A stretch of DNA of 62,811 nt from Betaproteobacteria bacterium (GTDB lineage: Bacteria > Pseudomonadota > Gammaproteobacteria > Burkholderiales > SG8-41): the NCBI GenBank assembly GCA_025356695.1, contig JANXSE010000359.1, positions 1 through 62,811 on the forward strand. The letters run 5' to 3'. A model generated the notes under the pieces. The model was not told where the DNA came from. It did no database searches and saw only the letters and a program-made list of their open reading frames with translations. The position numbers were made by a program, and so were the translations under genes. Below, piece after piece: positions 34,984-45,203 of this stretch (positions are counted from its first letter, which is position 1; the number at the start of each line of letters is the position of its first letter).

Positions 34984-36687
34984 TCAGGCCGGTAGCCAGT
35001 GCTCGAAGGTGATCTGCAAGCTGCGCGTGGCGTTGAATTCATTGACGCCGATGCGGTAGACGGCCCGCACGCGCGGCGGTAGCGGCTCGGCATGCGAAAA
35101 CAGCATGGCTTCGAATTCGCCATCACCTTTGCGCAGGCGCAGTTTGGCGTGACGGCCGCCGACCGTGCGCTGCTGCAGTACCTCAAAGATGTCGCAGAAA
35201 GTCGGTGCCGGGAAACCCTGGCCCCACACCGCCTGCTCCAACTGGGCGGCGGTATTGAGTGTGAGGAACTGCGAAGCGAGAGGGCCGTCGGTGGCAATCA
35301 CGCGCTCCAGATCAGCCGGCGTCAACATGCTGCGCACGACCTGCTCGAACAGGCTGCTGAAGCGCGCGAAGTCGGCTTCGCGCAGCGTCAGGCCGGCGGC
35401 CGCGGCGTGACCGCCGAAACGGATGATCAGCTCCGGTGCCTGTTTGGTGACCAGATCGAGCGCGTCGCGCAGATGCAGCGCACTGATCGAACGGCCGGAG
35501 CCCTTGATTTCGCCGTTGTTGCCGCGTGCGAAGGCGATGACGGGACGGTGCAGGCGTTCTTTCAGCCGCGAGGCGAGGATGCCGATCACACCCTGATGCC
35601 ATTCTGCGTCGAACAGGCAGAGACTGAAGTCGTCGCCGGTCTCGAGTGCATCGAGCTTCGCCATCGCGTTCTCGTGCATGTCGGATTCGATGGCACGGCG
35701 CTGTTTATTCAGTTGATCGAGTTCCTGCGCCATGCGCGCCGCGGCCGTGACATCGTCGCTGATCAGGCAGTTGATGCCGCGCGACATGTCGTCGAGGCGG
35801 CCCGCCGCATTCAGCCGCGGACCGAGCACGAAACCGAGATCGTAAGTCGAGGCGCGCCGCACGTCGCGACCGGCGACACGCATCAGCGCCGCGACCCCTG
35901 GCCAGGTCTTGCCGGCACGGATGCGTTCGAGGCCCTGTGCGACGAGCCGGCGGTTGTTGTCGTCGAGACGCACGACGTCGGCGACGGTGCCGAGCGCGAC
36001 GAGATCGAGCAGGCTGGCAAGATTGGGTTCCGCACGCGTGGCAAATGCGCCGCGCTTGCGCAGTTCGGCGCGCAGGGCGAGTGTCAGATAAAACATGACG
36101 CCGACGCCGGCAAGATTCTTGCTCGGAAAATTACAGCCGGGCTGGTTCGGATTGATGATGCACTCGGCCGCCGGCAGTTCGGGGCCGGGCAGATGATGGT
36201 CGGTGACCCAGACGCGCATGCCTGCCGCATTGGCGGCGGCGACGCCCTCGACGCTGGCAATGCCGTTATCGACGGTGACCAGCACGTCGGGTTTTTTTGT
36301 TTCTTTGGCCAGCGCGACGATTTCGGGCGTCAGTCCGTAGCCGTATTCGAAGCGGTTGGGCACCAGATAGTCGACGTTGGCGCCGAGCGCGCGTAGCGCG
36401 CGGTAGCCGACGGCACAGGCGGTGGCGCCATCGGAATCGTAGTCGGCGATGATCAGGAGTTTCTCGCCGGCCGCGATGGCGTCCGCAGCTAGCGACGCCA
36501 TGCGCTCGACGTTGGTCAGTTCCGTGTAGGGAATGAGCCCGCGCAGATCGGTATTGAGTTGCGCCGCCGATTGAATGCCGCGCGCCGCATAGATTTGCGC
36601 CAGCAACGCAGGGGTGCCGTCGTTGATCAGCGCGTCGATGCGGTCTTGCGGTGCTGCGCGGACTTCGATGTTGCGGTTGTCAGGCAT
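34984..36687 (-). CDS. recJ: Single-stranded-DNA-specific exonuclease RecJ
   Basis: 5'-3' ssDNA exonuclease of recombination and mismatch repair. 567 residues, normal. DHH-family motifs: DYDSDGATACAVG (metal-binding Asp residues), DNGIASVEG, DHHLPGPELP, and the DHHA1-like region FGGHAAAAGLTL; the RecJ OB domain ends the protein (about 465-560). In this lineage it lies just upstream of prfB, 73 bases. Overlaps the RpfE-type gene upstream by eight bases. Confidence 0.95.
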   Translation of the reverse strand: MPDNRNIEVRAAPQDRIDALINDGTPALLAQIYAARGIQSAAQLNTDLRGLIPYTELTNVERMASLAADAIAAGEKLLIIADYDSDGATACAVGYRALRALGANVDYLVPNRFEYGYGLTPEIVALAKETKKPDVLVTVDNGIASVEGVAAANAAGMRVWVTDHHLPGPELPAAECIINPNQPGCNFPSKNLAGVGVMFYLTLALRAELRKRGAFATRAEPNLASLLDLVALGTVADVVRLDDNNRRLVAQGLERIRAGKTWPGVAALMRVAGRDVRRASTYDLGFVLGPRLNAAGRLDDMSRGINCLISDDVTAAARMAQELDQLNKQRRAIESDMHENAMAKLDALETGDDFSLCLFDAEWHQGVIGILASRLKERLHRPVIAFARGNNGEIKGSGRSISALHLRDALDLVTKQAPELIIRFGGHAAAAGLTLREADFARFSSLFEQVVRSMLTPADLERVIATDGPLASQFLTLNTAAQLEQAVWGQGFPAPTFCDIFEVLQQRTVGGRHAKLRLRKGDGEFEAMLFSHAEPLPPRVRAVYRIGVNEFNATRSLQITFEHWLPA

Positions 36688-37687
36688 GGGCAGTGATCGA
36701 TTTTACGCGGCGCCACCAACGCCACAGATGGGCGGCGGTGATATCAAATTGTTTTCCCTGCGGTGTGCCGAGGATGAGCAGTGTCAGTGTTTCAATGCGG
36801 CGGGCTTTCAGTGCGGCGTGGCAGGGCGCCATCCATTGTTGTTCGAATTTTTCCACCGCCTGCTGCCATGATTCAAGATCCGGTGTGTGATCGCGCAATG
36901 CCGTGATGACGACCAGTGCATTGCCGCCGGCGCTGACCACCGCATCCGCATGGTCGGGCAGCGGTGATGCGGGCACGGCAGCCTTCATGGCGAGTGCACG
37001 CGCCAGCGGTTCGTCCGCCCATAGCTGCGAATAGCCGGTGCCGCCAGTGGCGGGCAGCGTGCCGCCACCCCACAGCCAGAGGCTGTTGAAGGCAGGCAGG
37101 CCGCGCGCCTCGCGTTCTGCATTAAGCGGATGCGCGTGCAGCAGCATCTGTATTTCATTGAGTATACGACGCCAGTGCCGGCTGTCCGGGCCCGTCGGCA
37201 TCGCGCTGTCGATATCGCGGTTGAGCGCCGCGGACAGCGGCCGGGTGGTCAGATCGGTGTGCATTTCGCTGCGCACATACCAGCGGCCCGCATGACCGGC
37301 GAAGAACAGCAGCCCGTCTTCGTGGAAGTGCGCGTTCAGCGCGCCAACCAGCGTTTGCGATTCTTCGCGTGTCGGGGCGCCGGTAGCATCGCTTAAATAC
37401 ATGCGGTTCTGGCGCATATAAAGATGCACCGGGTCGCAGCGCAGCCAATAGGCATTGCCGGGGTCGCCGCCGTCACCGGCCAGCGTGAGCGCGGCGACGG
37501 GCCAGTCGTTGCGGCGCGCGACGCCAAACGCCGTGCATAACCAGGTGTCCGTATCGTTCGCCGGCAGCGCGGTCGCGTCGCCGCGCGCCAGCAAAGCGGC
37601 CAGGCGCGGCGCGGTTAGCCGCAGCGCGGGCGACTCGCGCAGCGCGGGGGGCAGCAAATCGGGAACCAGCAGCGTACAGTGCGTCAT
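36680..37687 (-). CDS. RpfE-type regulatory protein (COG4255)
   Basis: A 335-residue protein of the betaproteobacterial and xanthomonad 'regulatory protein RpfE type' family, distantly related to phosphoglycerate mutases by fold but lacking readable active-site motifs. Recognisable blocks: WLRCDPVHLYMRQNRMYL, FNSLWLWGGGTLP and the late LGTPQGKQFDITAAHLWRWWRR. Function unknown. I chose the ATG at 37687, which gives MTHCTLLVPDLLPP, rather than the open extension to 37759. Overlaps recJ by eight bases and probably starts the recJ-prfB-lysS operon. Confidence 0.85.
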   Translation of the reverse strand: MTHCTLLVPDLLPPALRESPALRLTAPRLAALLARGDATALPANDTDTWLCTAFGVARRNDWPVAALTLAGDGGDPGNAYWLRCDPVHLYMRQNRMYLSDATGAPTREESQTLVGALNAHFHEDGLLFFAGHAGRWYVRSEMHTDLTTRPLSAALNRDIDSAMPTGPDSRHWRRILNEIQMLLHAHPLNAEREARGLPAFNSLWLWGGGTLPATGGTGYSQLWADEPLARALAMKAAVPASPLPDHADAVVSAGGNALVVITALRDHTPDLESWQQAVEKFEQQWMAPCHAALKARRIETLTLLILGTPQGKQFDITAAHLWRWWRRVKSITAHA

Positions 37688-37786
37688 CGCTGTGCAGTGT
37701 AACATCCGCTTCCGCAGTGCCAGCGCCGGCGTTCTCGCAAGTGGCGCGCACTGTGGCACACTCTCGCTTTACCGGCAGAAATCATC

Positions 37787-39031
37787 TTGCAACCTTACGA
37801 ACTGTTCATCGGACTGCGTTACACGCGCGCGCGCCAGCGCAGCCGCTTCATATCGTTTATTTCGCTGGTGTCGGTGATCGGCATTGCGCTCGGTATCACG
37901 GTGCTGATCACGGTGTTGTCGGTGATGAACGGCTTCCAGCGCGAGGTGCGCACGCGCATTCTCAGCGTGGCCTCGCATATCCAGGTTTCCGGTGCCGACA
38001 ACACGCTCAAGGACTGGCGCGCGGTGGCCGAAAAAGCGGCACAGAACAGCGAGGTGGTGGCTGCTGCCCCCTATGTATCGGCGCAGGGCCTGTTGTCGAG
38101 CGGCAATGCGGTGCGCGGCGCCTACATCCGCGGCATCGTGCCGGATGCCGAGGAGAAAGTGGCCGATCTGGCACAGCATATGAAGAGCGGCAGCCTGAAT
38201 GCATTGAAGCCCGGCGAGTTCAGCGTCGTGCTCGGCATCGAACTGGCGCGCGCGCTCGGCGCCACGCTCGGCGACAAGGTGGTGTTGATCGCGCCGCAGG
38301 GTCAGGTGACGCCGGCCGGCATACTGCCACGCCTGCGCCAGTTCACGGTAGTCGGCATTTTTGCGGTCGATCATTACGAATACGATTCGGGCCTGGCGCT
38401 GGTGCACATGGAGGACGCGCAGAAGTTATACCGCATGGGCGACGCGGTCAGCGGCGTGCGCCTCAAGCTGCACGACCTGTTTCGTGCGGGCGCGGTGTCG
38501 CTTGAGCTCTCGCGCACGCTCGGGCCGAATGTGTACATGACGGACTGGACGCGGCTCAATGCGAATTTTTTTCGCGCCGTCGATATTGAAAAGCGCATGA
38601 TGTTTTTCATCGTCTTTCTGATCATCGCGGTGGCGGCGTTCAACATTGTGTCGAGCCTGTTCATGGCGGTGAAGGACAAGCAGGCCGATATCGCAATTCT
38701 GCGCACACTGGGCGCGAGTCCGGGCAGCGTCATGAAGATATTTCTGATCCAGGGCACGCTGGTCGGCTTGATCGGTACACTTGCCGGAGTGGTCGGCGGT
38801 GTGGCGCTGGCGGCCAACGTTGATGTCGTCGTGCCATTCATCGAATCACTGGTGGGTTTCAAGTTTCTCTCCAAGGACGTTTACCAGATCAGCGACCTGC
38901 CTTCGGAAGTGCGTGCTGCCGATGTGCTGGTGACCGCGGTGTTCTCTTTCGTGGTGAGCATGCTGGCGACGGTGTATCCGAGCTGGCGCGCTTCGAAAAT
39001 CAACCCGGCAGAGGCGCTGCGTTATGAATAA
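37787..39031 (+). CDS. Lipoprotein-releasing ABC transporter permease (LolC/LolE)
   Basis: Inner-membrane permease that extracts outer-membrane lipoproteins for LolA. 414 residues with an N-terminal helix ([33 protein letters not shown]), a MacB-type periplasmic domain (about 50-250) and three C-terminal FtsX-type helices. The start is a TTG at 37787, giving [21 protein letters not shown], the strongly conserved family N-terminus; no ATG is near. In this lineage one LolCE-type permease can replace the separate LolC and LolE. Overlaps lolD by eight bases. Confidence 0.93.
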   Translation: MQPYELFIGLRYTRARQRSRFISFISLVSVIGIALGITVLITVLSVMNGFQREVRTRILSVASHIQVSGADNTLKDWRAVAEKAAQNSEVVAAAPYVSAQGLLSSGNAVRGAYIRGIVPDAEEKVADLAQHMKSGSLNALKPGEFSVVLGIELARALGATLGDKVVLIAPQGQVTPAGILPRLRQFTVVGIFAVDHYEYDSGLALVHMEDAQKLYRMGDAVSGVRLKLHDLFRAGAVSLELSRTLGPNVYMTDWTRLNANFFRAVDIEKRMMFFIVFLIIAVAAFNIVSSLFMAVKDKQADIAILRTLGASPGSVMKIFLIQGTLVGLIGTLAGVVGGVALAANVDVVVPFIESLVGFKFLSKDVYQISDLPSEVRAADVLVTAVFSFVVSMLATVYPSWRASKINPAEALRYE

Positions 39032-39722
39032 CGTTGCCGGCGCCAACGGCGTGGCGATCGAATGCCGCGATCTGTGCAAGGTCTACCGTCAGGGGCAGGC
39101 CGAAGTGCGTGTGCTGCAAAGCGTGAACCTTGCGGTGGCGCGCGGCGAATGCGTGGCGATTGTCGGGGTGTCGGGTTCCGGCAAGAGCACGCTGTTGCAT
39201 CTGCTTGGCGGTCTCGATGCGGCCAGCAGCGGCAGCGTTCATATCGGCGGGCGCGATATTGCCGATCTCGACGAGGCGGCGCGCGGCGCCTTGCGCAACC
39301 GCGAGCTCGGCTTCGTTTACCAGTTTCACCATTTGTTGCCGGAGTTTTCGGCGGTCGAAAACGTGGCGATGCCGCTGTTGATCCGGCGTTGCGAACCGGC
39401 GCAGGCGGTGGCGGTGGCGGCGGACATGTTGAAGAGGGTCGGTCTCGGTCATCGTTTTACCCACGCGCCCTCCGAGCTATCGGGCGGCGAACGCCAGCGT
39501 GTGGCAGTGGCGCGCGCGCTGGTGACGCAGCCGGCCTGCGTGCTGGCCGACGAACCGACCGGCAATCTCGACCGTCAGACCGCCGGCGAGGTGTTTGCGC
39601 TGATGCGTGAATTGAACCGCTCGCTGGGCTGCAGCTTCGTCATTGCCACCCACGACGGGGAAATCGCCGCGCATGCCGATCGCGCGCTGAAACTGATCGA
39701 CGGCGCATTGCAGACCGCCTGA
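39024..39722 (+). CDS. lolD: Lipoprotein-releasing ABC transporter ATP-binding protein
   Basis: ATPase of the Lol export system. 232 residues: Walker [10 protein letters not shown] (residues 49-57), Q-loop [14 protein letters not shown] signature [15 protein letters not shown] and Walker [14 protein letters not shown], then H-loop IATHD. Starts before the permease stop, the standard lolC-lolD coupling. The 50-base gap to the convergent potassium channel gene has a small GC-rich inverted repeat without a T-run. Confidence 0.95.
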   Translation: MNNVAGANGVAIECRDLCKVYRQGQAEVRVLQSVNLAVARGECVAIVGVSGSGKSTLLHLLGGLDAASSGSVHIGGRDIADLDEAARGALRNRELGFVYQFHHLLPEFSAVENVAMPLLIRRCEPAQAVAVAADMLKRVGLGHRFTHAPSELSGGERQRVAVARALVTQPACVLADEPTGNLDRQTAGEVFALMRELNRSLGCSFVIATHDGEIAAHADRALKLIDGALQTA

Positions 39723-39772
39723 CTTGTGTCTTGCCGGGGGTGACAAACCCCGCGTGCGTCATCGCGCCGGTG

Positions 39773-40810
39773 TCAGACCCAGCCCAGCGCCGATTCGACG
39801 GCGCGGCGCCCTTCAGGGGTCGCCATGATGACCAGTGTCATGCCGGCGCGCAGCGGATAATCTGCTTCGGGATTGAAGACCCACTTTTCATCGTCGCGCA
39901 GCGCGAGCATGATGTGGTTGCGGTCGGGCAGCAGCAGTTCGGCGAGATTTTTCTCGACGAAACCTGCAGGCACGATGACTTCTTCGACGCGCAGGTTTTC
40001 GTCGGACTTCAGCATCTGGTCGAGAAAGGTGACGACATGCGGCCGGATCATCGCCGAGGCGATGCGCAGGCCGCCGGTGAAGTCCGGTGAAACAATGGCA
40101 TCGGCACCGGCTTTGCGCAATTTTTCGGAATTGCGGATTTCATGGCAGCGCGCGACAACGCGCGTCGCTGGATTGAGTTGCTTGGCGGTCAGGCTGATCA
40201 TCAGGTTCTTGCTGTCATCGCCGGTCACTGCGAACACGCCGCGCGCAGTTTCAATGTGCGCCTTTTGCAGAATGTCGTCGTCGCTGCCGTCGCCGTGGAT
40301 ATACATCTGGTTCGGATGTTTTTCCAGCTGCGTGTTGATCGGATTCATGTCCTCGTCGATGACGACGTAGATGCGGTTGGTCGCGTCGAGTTCGTGGGCG
40401 ACGTTGCGGCCGACGCGGCCGATGCCGCAGATGATGTAGTGGTTGTCCAGTTTGTGTATGCGTTTTTCCATGCTGCGTCTCCACAATGCTTCACTGATAT
40501 GGCCTTCGACCAGAAAGGCGGTGACGATCGAGGTCAAATAAGTCATGACCGCAATACCGCCCAGCGCAATAAACATCGTGAATACGCGGCCGCCGGGGTG
40601 TTCGGAGAGGTCGACGATTTCGCCATAGCCGATGGTGGCGATGGTGATGAACGTCATGTAAAAACAGTCGAGCAACGAATATTTTTCGCCGCCGATCATG
40701 CGGTAGCCCGCCGTGCCGATGGCCAGGATCACCAGCATGATGACGATCGACCACAGAAGTCCGGCAAAAAGCCGGTGGAAGGTCGAGGTATCGGACGCAG
40801 GCAGGGGCAC
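39773..40810 (-). CDS. Potassium channel with RCK/TrkA-N domain (Kch-like)
   Basis: A 345-residue two-helix K+ channel. Helices at about 13-32 and 75-98 flank a pore loop with the selectivity filter TIGYG (59-63). The cytoplasmic RCK part has a Rossmann motif (IICGIGRVGRNVAHEL, about 125-140), then a TrkA-C domain (ENLRVEEVIVPAGFVEKNLAEL). Such channels set membrane potential and respond to NAD(H), ATP or ions through RCK. Family certain, ligand unknown. Stands alone, convergent with lolD. Confidence 0.92.
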   Translation of the reverse strand: MPLPASDTSTFHRLFAGLLWSIVIMLVILAIGTAGYRMIGGEKYSLLDCFYMTFITIATIGYGEIVDLSEHPGGRVFTMFIALGGIAVMTYLTSIVTAFLVEGHISEALWRRSMEKRIHKLDNHYIICGIGRVGRNVAHELDATNRIYVVIDEDMNPINTQLEKHPNQMYIHGDGSDDDILQKAHIETARGVFAVTGDDSKNLMISLTAKQLNPATRVVARCHEIRNSEKLRKAGADAIVSPDFTGGLRIASAMIRPHVVTFLDQMLKSDENLRVEEVIVPAGFVEKNLAELLLPDRNHIMLALRDDEKWVFNPEADYPLRAGMTLVIMATPEGRRAVESALGWV

Positions 40811-40834
40811 GGCTGAATTCAGTTCGATAAAGAG

Positions 40835-41455
40835 TCAATATTCTACCGGTATCGGGTCGAGACTGCGCCACATATACCAGGTGGCGACCGAGCGCCACGG
40901 CTGCCAGCGTTTGTTGATTGTTGCGAGTTTGCGTTCGCCGAGCGGCTGCCCGCGGTTGTAATGCAGCCGCATAGCTTTCTGCAGGCCAAGATCGGCGAGC
41001 GGAAACACATCGGGGCGCATCATGTAAAAAATCAAAAACATCTCCGCCGTCCAGCGGCCGATGCCGCGCACCTGCGTCAGTTCATCGATCAGTTCATCAT
41101 CGGACATCTGCGGCCAGGCGGCCGGATTGAGCACGCCATTGGCAAAATGCAGCGCGAGGTCTTTCAGGTAGACGACCTTGCTGCGTGAAAGGCCGCAGGC
41201 GCGCAGGGCATCGCTGTCGTGGCGTTCAACCGTGGCCGGTTCCAGCACCGGCAGCGCAGTCGACAACTTCAGCCACACGCTGTCGGCGGCCTTGACTGAA
41301 ATTTGCTGGCCGACGATCGAACGCGCCAGCGTGCTGAAGGCGTCGCCGCGCGAACGCAATGTCAGTCCCGCACAGCCGGCGGCGATTTTTGCAATGACGG
41401 GATCGCGCGCCGCCAGTTCATGGGTTGCCTTTGCCCAATAGGATGGTGGTTTCAT
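40835..41455 (-). CDS. DNA-3-methyladenine glycosylase II (AlkA/HhH-GPD family)
   Basis: Base-excision glycosylase removing alkylated bases. 206 residues: HhH-GPD domain with LTQVRGIGRWTAEMFLIFYMMRPDVFPLADLGLQ, where the helix-hairpin-helix is QVRGIGRWTAEM and the catalytic Asp is the D of PLADLG. No Fe-S cluster loop. Shorter than E. coli AlkA, lacking its N-terminal beta domain, as in many proteobacteria. The ATG overlaps the DUF2062 stop by four bases (ATGA). Confidence 0.9.
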   Translation of the reverse strand: MKPPSYWAKATHELAARDPVIAKIAAGCAGLTLRSRGDAFSTLARSIVGQQISVKAADSVWLKLSTALPVLEPATVERHDSDALRACGLSRSKVVYLKDLALHFANGVLNPAAWPQMSDDELIDELTQVRGIGRWTAEMFLIFYMMRPDVFPLADLGLQKAMRLHYNRGQPLGERKLATINKRWQPWRSVATWYMWRSLDPIPVEY

Positions 41456-42015
41456 GTGCGTGCTGCCCTTACTCGATGCGCGTGCGGACGCGTCCGCCAT
41501 GCACGGATCACGTAACAGCGCCAGCCCAGGCGGACCAGCGTGTAACCGGCGATGCTGAGCAGCATTGCCAGCAGCGGAATGCCAACCAGCAGGGGTTTGC
41601 CGGCGGTGGTGATCCAGTCGTAGCCCGCCGCCAGCCAGGCACCAGCGCTGTCGCCTGCAATGTCGAATGGCGGCAGGCCGCCATCCGGCGCGAGCAGTAC
41701 CAGTTGTCCGAGTTTGAAGGCGAGCAGATACAATGGCACGATGGTGAACGGGTTGGAATACAGCGTGACAATCACCGCGATCGGCAGGTTGACGCGAAAG
41801 CCGATGGCGAGCAGGGCGGCGGCGCTGAATTGCACCGGATTGCTGCCGGGAATGAGGCCGGCGAACATGCCTGCGGCCACGCCGCCGGCGACCGAACGGC
41901 GGTGCAGATGCCACAAATTATGATGGCCGAGCCAATGACCGAAACGCGCGACATGGCGGTTGGCGTTGATCGTCGCATGGCTGGGCAGAAACTTTTTGAG
42001 AAACTTCCGTGGCAT
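41452..42015 (-). CDS. DUF2062 membrane protein
   Basis: A 187-residue protein with a basic N-terminus and two or three helices. The DUF2062 core GGVAAGMFAGLIPGSNPVQFSAAALLAIGFRVNLPIAVIVTLYSNPFT is clear at about residues 44-92. Function unknown; the family is often near lipid A or cell-envelope genes. Co-transcribed with the glycosylase by overlap. Divergent from comEC with a 102-base gap that includes a small hairpin (GGTTG-AGA-CAACC, 42092-42104). Confidence 0.85.
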   Translation of the reverse strand: MPRKFLKKFLPSHATINANRHVARFGHWLGHHNLWHLHRRSVAGGVAAGMFAGLIPGSNPVQFSAAALLAIGFRVNLPIAVIVTLYSNPFTIVPLYLLAFKLGQLVLLAPDGGLPPFDIAGDSAGAWLAAGYDWITTAGKPLLVGIPLLAMLLSIAGYTLVRLGWRCYVIRAWRTRPHAHRVRAART

Positions 42016-42117
42016 GCGGGCTAGTCCTTACGGTCGAGCCTATTCTACCGAATTGCCGTCGGCGAACCGTCGCTTGGAACGTTTAAGCATGGGTTGAGAC
42101 AACCTTCTCCGTGCTGA

Positions 42118-44514
42118 ATGCGTCTTCTGATCATCTGTTTTGCCGCCGGCACTGCATTTTTGCAAATGCAGCCGGCATTGCCGGTGGCGCAGGCGTACTG
42201 GCTGGCGGCACCCGTTGTGCTGGCGTTTTTTTGTTGGTGGCCGCCGCAAAATCCCTTGGCAAAACGAGCTTGCCGCGCTGCCGGCCTGATGCTGTGCTTC
42301 CTCTGCGGCTTTATGTGGGCGGCGTGGCTGGCCGGAGTGCGTCTTGCCGATGAATTGCCGGTGGCATCCGAAGGTGCAGACATCCGCATCGTCGGCGTGG
42401 TCGCCGAACTGCCGCAACCGTATGAGCGCAGCCTGCGTTTTATATTCGACGTCGAACGCGTGCTGACGCCGCAGGCCGCGGTGCCGGCACATATCGCGCT
42501 GTCATGGTGGGGGACGCCCGTCCGCGACGGACAGGCCGGCAGCATTCCCGCGTTGCACCCGGGCGAGCGCTGGCAGTTGACAGTGCGCCTGCGCCGTCCG
42601 CACGGATTGCAGAACCCGAACGGTTTTGACTACGAAGCGTGGCTGCTGGAGCGCGATATCCGTGCCACCGGTTATGTGCGCGTGCCGGCCGCCGCGCAGC
42701 GCCTCAACGCCGTTGTGTATGAGCCGCAATATCTCATCGAGCGATTGCGCGAGGCAGTGAGAACACGCATTGTCAGTGCATTACCCGATGCAGAATACAC
42801 AGGTGTTCTGGTCGCACTGGCGATTGGCGATCAGCGTGGCATCCCTGCCGGGCAATGGCAGGTGTTTACGCGAACCGGCATTAATCATCTGATCAGTATC
42901 TCGGGGCTCCACATCACCATGATTGCGGGGCTGGCGTTCTGGCTGGCGCATTTGTTATGGACGCGCAGTCCGCGCCTGATAGCGCGACTGCCGGCACGCA
43001 AGGCCGCGGTGGTGGCCGGGTTGCTGGTTGCGGTCATTTACGCGTGGCTCTCCGGATTCGCCATACCGGCGCAGCGCACGGTGTACATGCTTGCGGTGGT
43101 CGCATTCGCGTTGTGGCGCAGCCGCATGACTGCACCGGGGGCGGTGCTGTGCGCCGCGCTGCTGCCGGTGGTGGTGATCGACCCGTGGGCGGCGCTGTCG
43201 GCGGGTTTCTGGCTGTCGTTCGGCGCGGTGGCGATCATTCTGTTTGTGTCATGTCACCGGATTGGCGTGCCGCACTGGCTGCCCGCGTGGGGGCGCGTGC
43301 AATGGGCGGTGACCCTGGGCTTGACGCCGTTGCTGATTGCGATGTTCCAGCAGGTTTCATTGATATCGCCACTGGCCAACGCGCTGGCCATTCCGCTGGT
43401 CAGCCTGGCGGTGGTGCCATTGACCTTGATCGGTGTGGTCATGCCCGGCCCGCTGTTGTTGCAAATTGCACACGCGTTGATGGCAGCCTGTGGTGCAGTC
43501 ATGCAATGGATGAGCGAATTTCCAGTAGCGGTGTGGCAGCAGCACGCGCCGCCCCTTTGGTCGGTCGGCGTTGCATTAGCGGGCACGGTCTGGCTGTTGT
43601 TGCCGCGCGGATTTCCGGCGCGCTGGATCGGCGGTGGCGCGTTGCTGCCGTTGTTTATGGCGGCGCCGGCGCCGCTGCCGGAAGGTGTGCTGCGTATGGC
43701 CGTGCTGGATGTCGGACAGGGGCTTGGGGTCGTTGTGCAGACACGCAATCATGCGCTGCTCTACGACACGGGAACGCTCTACGGGCCGCAGGCCGACAGC
43801 GGTAACCGCGTGATCGTTCCGTATCTGCGCGCGAGCGGAATCGTTGTGATCGACACGATGATCGTCAGTCACGGCGATAAGGATCATGCCGGCGGCGCGG
43901 TTTCGGTATTGCAGGCGGTTCCGGTGAGGCGCGTGCTGTCGTCACTGACGGCAGAGGACGTGGCCAAAGCGCAGTGGCCGCCTGCGGCAACGTGCATAGC
44001 GGGCGAACGCTGGCAATGGGACGGTATCGATTTTGAAATTCTGCATCCGTCGGCGCAGCACTATGCGCGTGAGAAGCGGCGCAGCAATGACCGCAGTTGC
44101 GTATTGCGCATCACCACTGGTGGCACCAGCGTGCTGATGACCGCCGATATTGAACAGAAGACGGAAGCCGAGTTGTTGCGTTCGTCGGCTGACAAACTGC
44201 CCTCGCGTGTATTGATGGTGCCGCATCATGGCAGTCGGACATCTTCGTCGGCAGAATTCCTTGCGCGGGTGCGGCCCGAATATGCGCTGATCGCCGCCGG
44301 CTATCGCAACCGCTTCGGGCACCCCAAGGACGATGTGGTCGACCGTTACCGCTTGCTCGGCAGCCGCATCTATCGCACCGACCTCGATGGTGCGTTGATT
44401 GTGCAACTGGATGCCGGTGGCGACGTGAATATCCGGCGGCAGCGCCTGCTCGGCCGCCGCTATTGGCACGCGGCGCTGGAAAACCCGGACCTTGTTGAAG
44501 ACGAGGAGTACTGA
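42118..44514 (+). CDS. comEC: DNA internalization-related competence protein ComEC/Rec2
   Basis: Inner-membrane channel for uptake of transforming single-stranded DNA. 798 residues: N-terminal helices and OB-like DUF4131 region (about 20-190), Competence domain with SISGLHITMIAGL and about eight helices (230-500), and a C-terminal metallo-beta-lactamase domain (about 535-770) with VLDVGQGLGVVVQT, SHGDKDHAGG and LMVPHHGSRTSSS, thought to degrade the non-transported strand. Complete, so natural competence is possible if pilus genes exist elsewhere. A weak hairpin (44517-44533) follows the stop. Confidence 0.95.
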   Translation: MRLLIICFAAGTAFLQMQPALPVAQAYWLAAPVVLAFFCWWPPQNPLAKRACRAAGLMLCFLCGFMWAAWLAGVRLADELPVASEGADIRIVGVVAELPQPYERSLRFIFDVERVLTPQAAVPAHIALSWWGTPVRDGQAGSIPALHPGERWQLTVRLRRPHGLQNPNGFDYEAWLLERDIRATGYVRVPAAAQRLNAVVYEPQYLIERLREAVRTRIVSALPDAEYTGVLVALAIGDQRGIPAGQWQVFTRTGINHLISISGLHITMIAGLAFWLAHLLWTRSPRLIARLPARKAAVVAGLLVAVIYAWLSGFAIPAQRTVYMLAVVAFALWRSRMTAPGAVLCAALLPVVVIDPWAALSAGFWLSFGAVAIILFVSCHRIGVPHWLPAWGRVQWAVTLGLTPLLIAMFQQVSLISPLANALAIPLVSLAVVPLTLIGVVMPGPLLLQIAHALMAACGAVMQWMSEFPVAVWQQHAPPLWSVGVALAGTVWLLLPRGFPARWIGGGALLPLFMAAPAPLPEGVLRMAVLDVGQGLGVVVQTRNHALLYDTGTLYGPQADSGNRVIVPYLRASGIVVIDTMIVSHGDKDHAGGAVSVLQAVPVRRVLSSLTAEDVAKAQWPPAATCIAGERWQWDGIDFEILHPSAQHYAREKRRSNDRSCVLRITTGGTSVLMTADIEQKTEAELLRSSADKLPSRVLMVPHHGSRTSSSAEFLARVRPEYALIAAGYRNRFGHPKDDVVDRYRLLGSRIYRTDLDGALIVQLDAGGDVNIRRQRLLGRRYWHAALENPDLVEDEEY

Positions 44515-44567
44515 GGGGCGTTACAGAAACGCCTGGCGCACGCGAAAAAACGCCACGACCGAAACGA

Positions 44568-44963
44568 TCAGAATTTTCTTTGCAGCATCAGGCCCGGCGT
44601 GCGTTTGGGCGCCAGTTGCAGTCCGGGCGGGTTGATATCGACGGCCGGGGTGCCCATCACGTTGAGATTGACACCGACTCCCCATTCGTTCTTGTCATCC
44701 AGGGGCAACAGCAGGCTTTTTGATTCGCGGCTGTAGTTCAGTCCGAACGGCAGTTCGATGCGCTCGCGCAGCGAATGGGCGGGCCGGCGCAATCCGACGG
44801 CGCCGGAATCCTGCGCGCTGAAGACATCATCGTTGGTGCGCGAAGGCGGCTGCAGAGTTGTCGGCCGCTCGGTATTTTCATCGGCGGCGTACGGCGTGAA
44901 CGGCAGGAACGCAAAGGCCGCGGCAACAATGCCGGCAACGGTAACGCGAAGAAATCGACGCAT
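44568..44963 (-). CDS. Exported hypothetical protein
   Basis: A 131-residue protein I do not recognise. Signal peptide about 1-28 (basic start, AAAFAFLPFTPYAA). The mature part is low in cysteine and has a beta-like C-terminal half: RERIELPFGLNYSRESKSLL, NEWGVGVNLNVMG, ending PGLMLQRKF with a terminal Phe, as in outer-membrane barrel strands. The start follows GGGGAGG. A longer frame to 45131 exists but adds a non-signal extension. No link to comEC is evident. The 240-base gap upstream of it holds nothing recognisable. Confidence 0.7.
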   Translation of the reverse strand: MRRFLRVTVAGIVAAAFAFLPFTPYAADENTERPTTLQPPSRTNDDVFSAQDSGAVGLRRPAHSLRERIELPFGLNYSRESKSLLLPLDDKNEWGVGVNLNVMGTPAVDINPPGLQLAPKRTPGLMLQRKF

Positions 44964-45203
44964 GGTTTGCCTCCCCAGCAGGCCCTGCAGATGGTTTTCG
45001 TTGCTATTATCATCCCGCGACTGTGACATTTTCAACATTTGAAATTGACGGAAATCAAAGCGATCGCTGATTGTGCGCGCGCGGGGAGGCGGTTTCGATT
45101 TTGAATAACGGGAAAAATTTCTGTTATTCAATCATTTGTAACCGTTGCGGGCGGCACGGGCTGAAATCCGGAAATGATGTATGCTGCATTGCGGGAATTG
45201 AAC

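Noticed and set aside
42092..42104. Small hairpin before comEC as a terminator
   Set aside because: Five-base stem without a T-run; too weak to call.
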